Shown here in pieces: positions 18,069-26,602 of a stretch of DNA of 64,000 nt. Each line of letters opens with the position of its first letter. Position 1 is the first letter of the stretch. The notes under the pieces were generated by a model. The model made no database searches. It had not been told where the DNA came from and worked only from the letters and a program-made list of their open reading frames with translations. Where the stretch lies: assembly GCA_036010905.1 (NCBI GenBank), contig DASCMH010000001.1, forward strand, positions 1 through 64,000, given 5' to 3'. The stretch is from SMWD01 sp002729875. GTDB taxonomy: Bacteria; Pseudomonadota; Gammaproteobacteria; Steroidobacterales; GCA-2729495. A program made the translations under genes and the position numbers.

Positions 18069-18392
18069 ATGATAGCCAATAAATTTATTCTCGTGCTTTG
18101 CACCTGTCCGTCGCAGCAGGAAGCTGACGCTGTCGCTACCGCCCTGCTCGGGGAACGACTGGCAGCCTGCGTCAACCAGTTACCCGGTATCCGCTCGCTG
18201 TACCGCTGGAAAGGACGCATTACCCGGGATGACGAGGTATTGCTGCTGATCAAAACCTCGGCGGACCTGTTTGCAAGCCTGGAAAAGATGATTAAAACGC
18301 TACATCCCTATACCGTCCCGGAGATCATCGCCGTACCTGTTATTGCCGGATCTGCCGAGTACCTCGGCTGGATTGAGGAATCGATCAAATGA
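18069..18392 (+). CDS. cutA: Divalent-cation tolerance protein CutA
   Basis: With the ATG at 18069 the protein is 107 residues, the usual CutA1 length. An upstream in-frame extension to 18015 is not conserved. It contains ERLAACVNQLPGIRSLYRW (about 30-48) and PYTVPEIIAVPV (about 80-91), the most conserved parts of the family, which forms a trimer with a ferredoxin-like fold. CutA was linked to copper tolerance in E. coli, but its molecular role is unsettled. Its stop overlaps the dsbD start (ATGA), and in E. coli cutA also sits upstream of dsbD, so the pair is a conserved operon. Confidence 0.93.
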   Translation: MIANKFILVLCTCPSQQEADAVATALLGERLAACVNQLPGIRSLYRWKGRITRDDEVLLLIKTSADLFASLEKMIKTLHPYTVPEIIAVPVIAGSAEYLGWIEESIK

Positions 18393-20611
18393 CCGGCCCT
18401 CGTCGAACCACGCTGCTCGTCCTGACCGGCCTGCTGCTATCCCTGGCAACACTGCCGGGCCACGCAAAGCAGAAAATCCTGCAACCCGAGCAGGCCTTTC
18501 GCTACAACGTAGTAGTGAATGAAGAGGCGATTATTGTCGATTGGACGATCGAACCGGATCATTATTTATATAAAGAGCGCATGAGTTTCGCAACGCAGAC
18601 CCCGGCTATCGAACTCGGCGAAGCCCAATTGCCGCCCGGCAAGGAATACAAGGATGAGTTCTTTGGCGATATGCATATTTACCGCGGCGCAGCCCGGGTC
18701 AGGATACCCATCCTCAAACAACCCGCCGACGGTGGCACGCTGGATCTTTCCCTGCGCTCCCAGGGGTGTGCCGATATCGGCTTATGCTACCCGCCACAAA
18801 CATGGTCAGCGTCTGTTGAACTGGCTGCCATAACACCGTCCACGAAAAAATCCCGTTGGTTCACCAGCGGCAACCGGCAGACAAAACCCGGGGCGCCGCT
18901 GCCGCCGGAACAAGCCTTCCAGCCACTCGTCAGCGTTGCCGATCCGTTCACGCTGCAAATTGATTTTAATATCGCCCCGGGCTACTACCTGTATCGCAAC
19001 AACATAACGGTTGCTGCGGCTGGCAATGCACCTGACAACCTGGTGGCCACCGGCATACCGCAGTTGCCGCCCGGCACGATGCAATACGATGAACATTTTG
19101 GCGAAACACCGGTTTTTTATACGGCGCTGAGTTTTGATGTGCCACTGACCCGTGGATCACCAAATCCGACCACACTGCCCATAGAAATTACCTACCAGGG
19201 CTGCAAAAAAGACAGTATCTGCTATCCGCCGCAGTTAATCGTCCTCGATATTGACCTGCCGGCCGCCAGAACCACCGATCAGCCACGCAGCCTGTCCGAC
19301 AGACCTGAGCCCGTTTCCGAACAGGACCGGCTGTCAGCGCTAATTATCAGCGGCAATATTTTTCTTGTACTGGCAACTTTTGCCGGCTTCGGTCTGCTGC
19401 TTGCCTTTACCCCCTGCGTACTGCCGATGGTCCCGATTCTGTCCGGCATCATTGCCAGACAAGGCAAGGACATCACCACCGGTCGCGCATTTGCCTTATC
19501 TTTAACCTATGTGCTCGGCATGGCGCTGACTTATACGCTGGCTGGCGCCGCATTCGCGGCAATGGGCGGACAAATTCAGGCCGCATTACAAAAACCATGG
19601 ATCATCATCAGCGTCGCAGCCCTGTTTGTCATGCTGGCACTGTCCATGTTCGGCCTCTATGAACTCCAGGTGCCGGCTTCAATCCAGACCCGGATATCTG
19701 CCTACAGTAACCGTCAGCGGGCCGGCACCTATGTCGGCACGGCAATCATGGGAATCTTGTCTGCGCTGGTCGTCACCACCTGCGTTGCTCCGCCACTGGT
19801 CGCAGCATTAAGCGTCATCGCGCAGGCAGGAGATGTAACCCGCGGTGCACTGTCGCTGTTTGCAATGAGTCTCGGCATGGGCTTCCCGTTACTCATCATC
19901 GGCACCTCGGCGGGGCGCCTGCTGCCAAAAGCCGGTGCATGGATGGACAACATCAAAAGCGCTTTCGGTTTCATAATGCTCGGCCTTGCGATCTGGATGC
20001 TCGGCCGTATTCTGCCCGGGGTCGTCACAATGCTGCTGTGGGCTGCGCTGGCCCTGATGGCCGCTGTATTTCTCGCTGCCTTCACAAAACTCGACCCGAC
20101 CACCGGAACCAACCAGAAACTGGCCAAGGGAGCGGGCCTCCTGGCCGCGGTTTACGGTATTGCACTGTTGATTGGCGCACTCAGCGGACAAGTAAACCCA
20201 TTACGACCGCTCGGTTTTATCGACCATCAAAATCAGGCTGTAGCGATGTCATTCAAGCGCATCAAATCAATCGCTGATCTTGAACGTGAACTGGCATCCG
20301 CAACCGCACAAGGTCGACCTGTGATGCTGGATTTTTATGCGGACTGGTGTGTGTCATGTAAAGAAATGGAGCACTACACTTTTGTCGATGCACGGGTACA
20401 GGCAAATCTCAGCAATACGGTGTTGCTGCAAGCCGATGTGACGGCAAATGATGCTGAGGACAAGGCTCTGCTTAATTACTTTAATATCTTCGGCCCACCA
20501 ACCATCGTGTTTTTTGATGCCCGGGGCCAGGAACAAACTGAGTACCGGGTCGTGGGCTTCATGTCTGCCGATAAATTTGCGCATCACGTCAGCATGGCAA
20601 GCGGCGATTGA
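18389..20611 (+). CDS. dsbD: Thiol:disulfide interchange protein DsbD with duplicated N-terminal domain
   Basis: The 740-residue protein is much longer than E. coli DsbD (565). After a signal peptide there are two consecutive nDsbD-type immunoglobulin-like domains. Each has its own cysteine pair: GCADIGLCYPP (about 125-135) and GCKKDSICYPP (about 270-280). The eight-helix transmembrane core follows (about 325-590), with TPCVLPMVPILSG and TTCVAPPL carrying the membrane cysteines. Last comes a periplasmic thioredoxin domain with DWCVSCKEME (about 651). DsbD passes electrons from cytosolic thioredoxin across the inner membrane to periplasmic partners such as DsbC and cytochrome c maturation proteins. 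It overlaps cutA by 4 bp. Confidence 0.95.
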   Translation: MTGPRRTTLLVLTGLLLSLATLPGHAKQKILQPEQAFRYNVVVNEEAIIVDWTIEPDHYLYKERMSFATQTPAIELGEAQLPPGKEYKDEFFGDMHIYRGAARVRIPILKQPADGGTLDLSLRSQGCADIGLCYPPQTWSASVELAAITPSTKKSRWFTSGNRQTKPGAPLPPEQAFQPLVSVADPFTLQIDFNIAPGYYLYRNNITVAAAGNAPDNLVATGIPQLPPGTMQYDEHFGETPVFYTALSFDVPLTRGSPNPTTLPIEITYQGCKKDSICYPPQLIVLDIDLPAARTTDQPRSLSDRPEPVSEQDRLSALIISGNIFLVLATFAGFGLLLAFTPCVLPMVPILSGIIARQGKDITTGRAFALSLTYVLGMALTYTLAGAAFAAMGGQIQAALQKPWIIISVAALFVMLALSMFGLYELQVPASIQTRISAYSNRQRAGTYVGTAIMGILSALVVTTCVAPPLVAALSVIAQAGDVTRGALSLFAMSLGMGFPLLIIGTSAGRLLPKAGAWMDNIKSAFGFIMLGLAIWMLGRILPGVVTMLLWAALALMAAVFLAAFTKLDPTTGTNQKLAKGAGLLAAVYGIALLIGALSGQVNPLRPLGFIDHQNQAVAMSFKRIKSIADLERELASATAQGRPVMLDFYADWCVSCKEMEHYTFVDARVQANLSNTVLLQADVTANDAEDKALLNYFNIFGPPTIVFFDARGQEQTEYRVVGFMSADKFAHHVSMASGD

Positions 20612-20928
20612 ATCACACCACGCACGCGAAGCTTTTGCACAAAATCTGTCTTGATGAGCACTGTGGTGCTATTTTGCGCTCGGGCAGGATTCTGCCCGAG
20701 CGCATCACGAATCGGTGGCAATAGCCGTCCGCTCAATGCCGATATTTGCAACTATCCGCCAAGAACGAAAAAACAAAATTCGCCGGCGAGATCCGCTGAA
20801 CGGCCTGCCCCGACCCTGACAAAGACCTGGGCAAAGATGAAAGATGGCAAACTTTGCTGCTAATTATCTGGAAATTAGCGTAAAAATGTATAAACTTGCG
20901 GCCTTCTGCACTATTAACCCTTAATGCC
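20612..20928. other. Intergenic region between dsbD and aroQ
   Basis: About 317 bp with one strong hairpin (20676-20703) and otherwise no gene: a 70-codon frame at 20651-20863 runs through the hairpin and resembles nothing known. The promoter for aroQ-accB-accC should lie here. An AT-rich stretch around 20860-20895 (with TATAAA at about 20889) is the best candidate, without a clear -35 box. Confidence 0.45.
20676..20703. terminator. Strong hairpin after dsbD, terminator-like but without T-run
   Basis: A perfect 12-bp stem GCGCTCGGGCAG (20676-20687) pairs with CTGCCCGAGCGC (20692-20703) around a GATT loop. It lies 65 bp after the dsbD stop. No T-run follows on the plus strand, and the minus strand offers no T-run either, so it may act as a transcript 3'-end stabiliser, a Rho-assisted pause site or a repeat element. 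Confidence 0.4.
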
Positions 20929-21381
20929 ATGGCTCACATTCTACTCATCAATGGCCCTAACCTGAACCTGCTCGGGACGCGCGAGCCGGACGTTTATGGC
21001 AATACGACGCTGGCCCAGATAGAGCAACGGCTGGCAAGCCAGGCCAGCGCCCTTGGTCACGGCTTTGCTGCGCTGCAAAGTAACGCAGAGGCCGAACTGG
21101 TTGAGCGTATTCAGCAAGCCGGCGGCAACAGTGATTTCATCATCCTGAACCCCGGGGCATTCACACATACCAGTGTCGCGCTGCGCGATGCTTTGCTGGC
21201 AGTGAATCTGCCGTTCATCGAAATACATATCAGTAATGTGCATGCACGTGAGGCATTTCGTCAGCATTCTTATTTTTCAGATATTGCAGTCGGCACTATC
21301 GTTGGACTCGGAACGCAGGGCTATGAACTTGCGCTGAGTGCGGCCGACCACCTTTTACAAAACCAAATAACGCCGGCATAA
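20929..21381 (+). CDS. aroQ: Type II 3-dehydroquinate dehydratase AroQ
   Basis: The 150-residue protein starts MAHILLINGPNLNLLGTREP, the hallmark N-terminus of type II dehydroquinases, and has the catalytic-loop Tyr (VYG, about 24) and NPGAFTHTSVALRDAL (about 76-91) with IEIHISNVHAREAFR (about 98-112) including the catalytic His. It dehydrates 3-dehydroquinate to 3-dehydroshikimate in the shikimate pathway, as a cytosolic dodecamer. The ATG at 20929 is chosen over a TTG 33 nt upstream because the family begins at this point. It is the first gene of an aroQ-accB-accC operon, an arrangement common in gammaproteobacteria. Confidence 0.96.
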   Translation: MAHILLINGPNLNLLGTREPDVYGNTTLAQIEQRLASQASALGHGFAALQSNAEAELVERIQQAGGNSDFIILNPGAFTHTSVALRDALLAVNLPFIEIHISNVHAREAFRQHSYFSDIAVGTIVGLGTQGYELALSAADHLLQNQITPA

Positions 21382-21397
21382 GAAAGAGGACCGTTGC

Positions 21398-21844
21398 ATG
21401 GACATCCGGAAAATTAAAAAATTAATTGAACTTGTTGAAGAATCCGGTGTCGCTGAACTCGAGATCACTGAAGGCGAAGAGTCCGTTAGAATTTGCCGCT
21501 TTTCTGCTAATTTGCCGGCTGCGGTGGCGGCTCCTGCTCACACACCAGCAGTTCCGGCCATATTACCAGCGGCCACACAGTCTGAAGCGGCGCCTGCCCC
21601 CGAAGCCGAAGGTCAAAAGGTGACCGCACCGATGGTAGGCACTTATTACTCTTCACCCTCACCGTCCGCTGAACCGTTTGTGCAGGTCGGAGACGAAGTA
21701 CAAGTTGGCGACCCGCTGTGCATCATAGAAGCGATGAAGATGATGAATCAGATCGACGCAGAGGTCTCCGGGCGCATCAGGGCGATCCAGGTCGAGAATG
21801 CTGAACCGGTCGAGTTCGACCAGGTCCTGTTCGTTATTGACTGA
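21398..21844 (+). CDS. accB: Biotin carboxyl carrier protein of acetyl-CoA carboxylase
   Basis: The 148-residue protein has the AccB layout: an N-terminal helical segment (DIRKIKKLIELVEESGVAE), a Pro/Ala-rich flexible linker (about 42-72) and a C-terminal biotinyl domain with the biotin-accepting Lys in EAMKMMNQI (about 111-119). It carries carboxybiotin between AccC and the carboxyltransferase AccAD in the first step of fatty-acid synthesis. AAAGAGGA precedes the start. It lies 16 bp after aroQ and 17 bp before accC. Confidence 0.98.
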   Translation: MDIRKIKKLIELVEESGVAELEITEGEESVRICRFSANLPAAVAAPAHTPAVPAILPAATQSEAAPAPEAEGQKVTAPMVGTYYSSPSPSAEPFVQVGDEVQVGDPLCIIEAMKMMNQIDAEVSGRIRAIQVENAEPVEFDQVLFVID

Positions 21845-21861
21845 CGAACAGGAGAACCCCG

Positions 21862-23202
21862 ATGCTGAAAAAAATTGTTATCGCAAACCGCGGCGAAATA
21901 GCGCTGCGCATCCAGCGCGCCTGCCGCGAACTGGGCATTAAAACGGTTGCAGTTCACTCCACGGCCGACAGCAATCAAAAACATGTGCTACTCGCAGATG
22001 AAACAGTCTGCATCGGCCCGCCGGCATCAACCGACAGTTACCTGAATATGCCGGCCATTATCAGCGCGGCCGAGGTAACGGATGCCGGTGCGATTCATCC
22101 TGGTTATGGCTTTTTGTCAGAAAATGCCGACTTTGCCGAACGGGTCAGGAATAGCGGCTTTATCTTTATCGGCCCACCACCCGAAGTCATTCGCATAATG
22201 GGCAACAAGGTGGAAGCAATCCGGGCCATGAAAAACGCTGGCGTACCCTGTGTGCCGGGGTCGGATGGGCCGCTCGGTGAAGATATTGAGGAAAATCTGC
22301 GCCTGGCGCGCGACATAGGTTACCCGATCATCATCAAGGCCGCCGCTGGCGGTGGCGGACGCGGCATGCGGGTAGTCAACAACGATGCATCTCTGACCAG
22401 CTCAATTTCACTAACCCGTTCCGAGGCCAACGCCGCCTTCGGTAACGATACGGTCTATATGGAAAAATTTCTTGCCAACCCCCGACATATAGAATTCCAG
22501 ATCCTCGCCGACCACTTCGGCAACTGCGTACACCTGTTCGAGCGCGATTGCTCGATGCAACGCCGGCACCAGAAAGTTCTGGAAGAAGCGCCGGCACCCG
22601 GTATCACACCAGAGCAACGGCAAAATATTGGCAGACGTTGCGCACAGGCTTGCAAGGAAATTGGCTACCACAATGCCGGTACGTTCGAATTCCTGTACCA
22701 GGACGATGAATTTTATTTCATTGAGATGAATACCCGCCTGCAGGTTGAGCATCCGGTTACAGAGTTGATCACCGGTATTGATCTTGTTAAAGAACAGCTG
22801 CGTATTGCTGATGGCCAGACACTGCGCTTTAAACAGGACGATATCACGCTGCGCGGCCATGCAATCGAATGCCGTATCAACGCCGAAGACCCTAAAACCT
22901 TTATGCCTTCACCCGGACGCATTGAACTATGGCATCCCCCCGGTGGTCCGGGCATTCGTGTAGACAGTCATCTGTATAGCGGGTACATGGTACCGCCCTA
23001 CTATGATTCAATGATCGGCAAAGTGATCGCTTATGGTGACGATCGTAAGTCGGCAATTGCACGCATTAGCATTGCACTGTCAGAAATGGTTATTGACGGC
23101 ATTACTACAAATATCCCACTTCACCAGGAGATCTGCCAGCATGCAGCCTTCAAAGAAGGCGGCACCAATATTCATTACCTTGAAGAACGGCTCGGTCTGT
23201 AA
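21862..23202 (+). CDS. accC: Biotin carboxylase subunit of acetyl-CoA carboxylase
   Basis: The 446-residue protein equals E. coli AccC in length. It begins MLKKIVIANRGEIALRI and contains the ATP-grasp glycine loop KAAAGGGGRGMRVV (about 159-172), ERDCSMQRRHQKVLEEAPAP (about 229-248) and EMNTRLQVEHPVTE (about 288-301). It carboxylates biotin on AccB with ATP and bicarbonate. The start has a CAGGAG ribosome binding site. AccA and AccD, the other subunits, are not in the window. Confidence 0.98.
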   Translation: MLKKIVIANRGEIALRIQRACRELGIKTVAVHSTADSNQKHVLLADETVCIGPPASTDSYLNMPAIISAAEVTDAGAIHPGYGFLSENADFAERVRNSGFIFIGPPPEVIRIMGNKVEAIRAMKNAGVPCVPGSDGPLGEDIEENLRLARDIGYPIIIKAAAGGGGRGMRVVNNDASLTSSISLTRSEANAAFGNDTVYMEKFLANPRHIEFQILADHFGNCVHLFERDCSMQRRHQKVLEEAPAPGITPEQRQNIGRRCAQACKEIGYHNAGTFEFLYQDDEFYFIEMNTRLQVEHPVTELITGIDLVKEQLRIADGQTLRFKQDDITLRGHAIECRINAEDPKTFMPSPGRIELWHPPGGPGIRVDSHLYSGYMVPPYYDSMIGKVIAYGDDRKSAIARISIALSEMVIDGITTNIPLHQEICQHAAFKEGGTNIHYLEERLGL

Positions 23203-23251
23203 CCCGGACGCGATTAAATTGCTCGGGCCATAGCCGTACCGGGAGACGCCA

Positions 23252-24139
23252 ATGAACTGGCTAAGAGTCCATATCGTCCTGGAACGAATCGATCCGTTAC
23301 CCGTTGAACAAGCACTGGTCAAACTTGGCGCCATCTCGATCGAATTCAGCGACGCCGCAGACAATCCGATTCTTGAACCGGCGCCGGGCGAAACACCGCT
23401 ATGGCCGACACTATGCCTCCGCGCTCTGTTTGATAGAGCCATTGATGATACGACTATTCAGATCGCCGTTGCCGGTGCGATCAACGCCGCACCAATGCCC
23501 GCCATGCGCTTTGAAGAAGTGGCCAATCAGGATTGGATTGAAAGCTGGAAGCAAACCCTGCAACCCATGCGCTTCGGTTCAGACCTGTGGGTCTGCCCGA
23601 CCGGGACAGCCTGCCCGGAACCGGGTGGCACTGTCATCGAGCTGGATCCTGGACTCGCTTTCGGTACCGGCTCACATCCAACGACGGCGCTGTGTCTTGA
23701 CTGGTTGGCGAATTGTGACAATCACACCGGCACGGTTCTTGATTATGGCTGTGGCTCCGGCATTCTAAGCATTGCGGCACTCGTTCTCGGCGCCAAACGC
23801 GTACTCGGCGTTGATCTGGATGAACAGGCACTGCAAGCAACCCGCGAAAATGCCGGCAGAAATCATGTTACCAAACGTCTCGATGTTGTCCGGCCCGAGT
23901 CGGCAGACAAAACCCTGAAATTTGACCGGATCGTTGCAAATATTCTCAGCGGTACGTTGATTGAGCTGGCAACTGAACTGCAAACCTTCTGTCATACTGG
24001 AACCCGTATCGCATTGAGCGGTATCCTGACCAACCAGGCAGAGTCCGTAACAACAGCCTATAAATCATGGGTTAAGTTCGAACTGCCGATTGAACGAGGT
24101 GACTGGGCACTGCTTTCCGGCACAGTAATAGCGACCTGA
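23252..24139 (+). CDS. prmA: Ribosomal protein L11 methyltransferase PrmA
   Basis: The 295-residue protein has the two PrmA domains. The small N-terminal substrate-recognition domain is about residues 1-90. The class I methyltransferase domain carries the SAM-binding motif VLDYGCGSGILSIAA (about 161-175), preceded by DPGLAFGTGSHPTT (about 131-144), with NILSG (about 229) as the catalytic-site motif. PrmA trimethylates L11 on lysines and its N-terminus. It lies about 50 bp after accC, a gene order (accC-prmA-dusB-fis) also found in E. coli relatives. Its stop overlaps the next gene's ATG by one base (TGATG). Confidence 0.96.
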   Translation: MNWLRVHIVLERIDPLPVEQALVKLGAISIEFSDAADNPILEPAPGETPLWPTLCLRALFDRAIDDTTIQIAVAGAINAAPMPAMRFEEVANQDWIESWKQTLQPMRFGSDLWVCPTGTACPEPGGTVIELDPGLAFGTGSHPTTALCLDWLANCDNHTGTVLDYGCGSGILSIAALVLGAKRVLGVDLDEQALQATRENAGRNHVTKRLDVVRPESADKTLKFDRIVANILSGTLIELATELQTFCHTGTRIALSGILTNQAESVTTAYKSWVKFELPIERGDWALLSGTVIAT

Positions 24140-25203
24140 TGTATACCCGCTGTCCACATTGCACAACAATATTCCGGATCACGGCCGAACAGTTACGCCT
24201 GAGCCGTGGCGACTTACCGTGTGTAACTTGCGCGCAATCTTTCAATGTCCTTGACTCACTAACCGACGATGTCACAACGCTGGTTACCGCAGCGGACGTT
24301 ACTGACGGACCTGGAAACAACACGATGTCGCAAAACAAAATACTTGCCGGGATCAACCCCGAGGAAAGTGTTGGCGACATTAAAAAAAAAGGTGGGGAAG
24401 ACCAGGATCAGGCCGATAATATAGATCCGAACCACGGCGCGGCCGCAGAAGCACGGCAACCCGACCCGGATCCGGACCAGGCAGATACCGACCCCGCCCC
24501 TGGCACAGGTGAAGACCTGCACTACGAAGAGCCGCAAGACCTGGAAGCGGAAGACCTGCCGCCGGAACTCCACGAACAATGTAGCGCGACTGAACCACAG
24601 AATGAAGACGAAATACCAATCATCCTGCCCTGGCTCGAAGACGGAGCAGCAGACAGCACGACGAGACAACAAAAGAAATTCCGGCTTTCCTGGCACCTGA
24701 CAGGCCTCTGCATGACACTTGCCCTGTTACTTGCCGGGCAACTGATGCATTACAACCGTGATTCGCTGGCCGCAGACGCAGCTTATGGTGACACAATGCG
24801 GGCGATCTACGGATTATTTAATGCCTCCTTGTATCCGGATTGGCCTCTCGATGCTTATAAAATAACCGGCACGAAAGCTGTTGCCGGCCAAGCAAACCAA
24901 GGCGCACTTAATATTCGTGCCAATCTCATCGTTGACAGTCAACATCCAATTGACCGGCCTTTGATCCGTATTGTATTGCTTGACCGGTGGTCAACCCCGG
25001 TCGCGAGCAGGGTTTTTGTGCCCGATGAATATCTGCGCACATACGAGGCTGGAAACAAACTTGTCGAACCGGGCACAATTTTTCCGGTGGAGATCAGCGT
25101 CGTTGACCCGGGTGCGGAAGCTCTTAGCTACGTTGTTGATATCTGCCTGCCACGCCGAAAGTCCGGCCTTGAGTGCCAACTCGCCCGGAATCCGTTTCTG
25201 TGA
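24139..25203 (+). CDS. Zinc-ribbon and DUF3426 domain membrane protein
   Basis: The 354-residue protein starts with an MJ0042-type zinc ribbon (CPHC at 5-8 and CVTC at about 30-33). A long acidic, low-complexity linker rich in Asp, Glu and Pro follows (about 70-165). A single membrane helix lies near residues 189-208, and the C-terminal DUF3426 domain (about 215-354) contains a short Cys near the end. Such proteins are common next to prmA and dusB-fis in beta- and gammaproteobacteria, but no function is known. The layout suggests a cytosolic zinc-binding sensor domain linked through the membrane to a periplasmic domain. It is translationally coupled to prmA and overlaps dusB by 4 bp. Confidence 0.85.
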   Translation: MYTRCPHCTTIFRITAEQLRLSRGDLPCVTCAQSFNVLDSLTDDVTTLVTAADVTDGPGNNTMSQNKILAGINPEESVGDIKKKGGEDQDQADNIDPNHGAAAEARQPDPDPDQADTDPAPGTGEDLHYEEPQDLEAEDLPPELHEQCSATEPQNEDEIPIILPWLEDGAADSTTRQQKKFRLSWHLTGLCMTLALLLAGQLMHYNRDSLAADAAYGDTMRAIYGLFNASLYPDWPLDAYKITGTKAVAGQANQGALNIRANLIVDSQHPIDRPLIRIVLLDRWSTPVASRVFVPDEYLRTYEAGNKLVEPGTIFPVEISVVDPGAEALSYVVDICLPRRKSGLECQLARNPFL

Positions 25204-26195
25204 TAACCAGCACCACACCCTGTGGACCGGCCATTGGACCACACCGGTTGGCCGGACCGGTTGTCCTGGCGCCGATGGCCGGCATTACCGATGCGCCATT
25301 CCGCAATCTGTGCCTGCAGTTCGGAGCATCACTGGCGACCACGGAGATGACACTGGCCAGCCACGGCATCGAGCGCACGGCCCGCCCGGGAAGCCGGCTC
25401 GACTTTCAGCACACACATGGACTGCGTGCCGTGCAGATTGCCGGTAGCGAACCGGCCCAAATGGCTACAGCAGCTCGTGAGGCAATTGATCTTGGCGCAC
25501 AAATTATTGATATCAACATGGGCTGTCCGGCCAAAAAAGTCTGTCAGAAACAGGCCGGCTCGGCACTACTCAAGGATGAAAAACTGGTTGCCCAAATCCT
25601 GACCGCGGTTATCGACGCAGCCCCGGTACCGGTAACGCTGAAGATGCGTACCGGGTGGGACCCTGCCCATCGCAATGGGGTTCGCATTGCGCAGCTCGCT
25701 GAATCCATCGGCGTGGCCGCGCTGGCCGTCCATGGCCGAACCCGGGCCTGTCGTTACAATGGCCATGCAGAATACGAAACCATTCGTGAAATAAAATCTG
25801 CTGTCAGCATCCCGGTATTCGCCAACGGCGACATTACCTCACCTGAAAATGCTGCAAATGTTATCGACATGACCGGAGCTGATGGGGTAATGATCGGTCG
25901 CGCTGCGCAAGGACGCCCATGGATCTTCTCACAAATTAATAATTTTATTTTGCAAAAAGATCTGCTACCGATGCCCTCTATCGATTCACGACGTGATATT
26001 ATCTGCTCCCACCTTGATGCCATATATAATTTCTACGGTGAAAAAACAGGTCCCCGGGTGGCAAAAAAGCATTTGAGCTGGTACTGCGAATATCTTCCGG
26101 AAGCTGAAGACTTTAGATTCAGGTTTGTAAGAACAAACAATTCCAGTCAACAAATGCAACTAACAAATAATTTCTTTCTTCGCTGCCTTAATTAA
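25200..26195 (+). CDS. dusB: tRNA-dihydrouridine synthase B
   Basis: The FMN-dependent TIM-barrel enzyme has APMAGITDAPFRNLC near the N-terminus, the signature DINMGCPAKKVCQKQAGSALL with the catalytic Cys (about residues 106-126), and GADGVMIGRAAQGRPW near 231. DusB reduces U17 in tRNA. The GTG at 25200 is preferred because it overlaps the preceding stop (GTGA), giving 331 residues. An upstream GTG at 25173 would extend into the previous gene. The C-terminal tail after about residue 300 diverges from the usual DusB ending but keeps a helical pattern. dusB-fis is the classical gammaproteobacterial pair, with fis made from the dusB transcript. Confidence 0.95.
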   Translation: MITSTTPCGPAIGPHRLAGPVVLAPMAGITDAPFRNLCLQFGASLATTEMTLASHGIERTARPGSRLDFQHTHGLRAVQIAGSEPAQMATAAREAIDLGAQIIDINMGCPAKKVCQKQAGSALLKDEKLVAQILTAVIDAAPVPVTLKMRTGWDPAHRNGVRIAQLAESIGVAALAVHGRTRACRYNGHAEYETIREIKSAVSIPVFANGDITSPENAANVIDMTGADGVMIGRAAQGRPWIFSQINNFILQKDLLPMPSIDSRRDIICSHLDAIYNFYGEKTGPRVAKKHLSWYCEYLPEAEDFRFRFVRTNNSSQQMQLTNNFFLRCLN

Positions 26196-26242
26196 AACCA
26201 AATGGCAGCGGCAGAGAATTTGGCTTGCGGAGATACTTACAC

Positions 26243-26548
26243 GTGACAACAGCGACAAAGATAGGTTTGGCGAAAAAGAATGCGATTTCTGCAAATCCGT
26301 CGCTCACCAATGCAAGAAACCGGCCACTTAGAAATGTTACTGAAGATACTTTAAAGAGATACTTCAAGGATCTTAATGGGCATACACCAGTTGATTTGTA
26401 TGGACTCGTACTTAGCGAGGTAGAAGCGCCTTTATTCAAGACCGTCATGGATCACACCCAGGGAAACCAGAGCCGTGCGGCGGAAATTCTTGGTATGAAT
26501 CGCGCCACTCTGCGCAAGAAACTCAAAACTTACTACCTGCTGGATTGA
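26243..26548 (+). CDS. fis: Nucleoid-associated DNA-binding protein Fis
   Basis: With a GTG start at 26243 the protein is 101 residues (E. coli Fis is 98). The C-terminal helix-turn-helix QSRAAEILGMNRATLRKKLK is nearly invariant in Fis proteins, and VDLYGLVLSEVEAPLFKTVM precedes it as the dimerisation helix. Fis bends DNA, organises the nucleoid and activates rRNA promoters in fast growth. The N-terminal arm is less conserved, and a TTG at 26225 is an alternative start. It follows dusB by 47 bp in the standard operon. Confidence 0.95.
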   Translation: MTTATKIGLAKKNAISANPSLTNARNRPLRNVTEDTLKRYFKDLNGHTPVDLYGLVLSEVEAPLFKTVMDHTQGNQSRAAEILGMNRATLRKKLKTYYLLD

Positions 26549-26602
26549 GCCTGATTACGGGCGTCCTGATTCAACCCCCAGAACCCTCCCCGGATATTTC
26601 CC

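Noticed and set aside
17933..18253. 106-codon minus-strand frame opposite cutA
   Set aside because: Antisense to the conserved cutA gene.
20651..20863. 70-codon frame between dsbD and aroQ
   Set aside because: It runs through a perfect hairpin and has no protein-like features.
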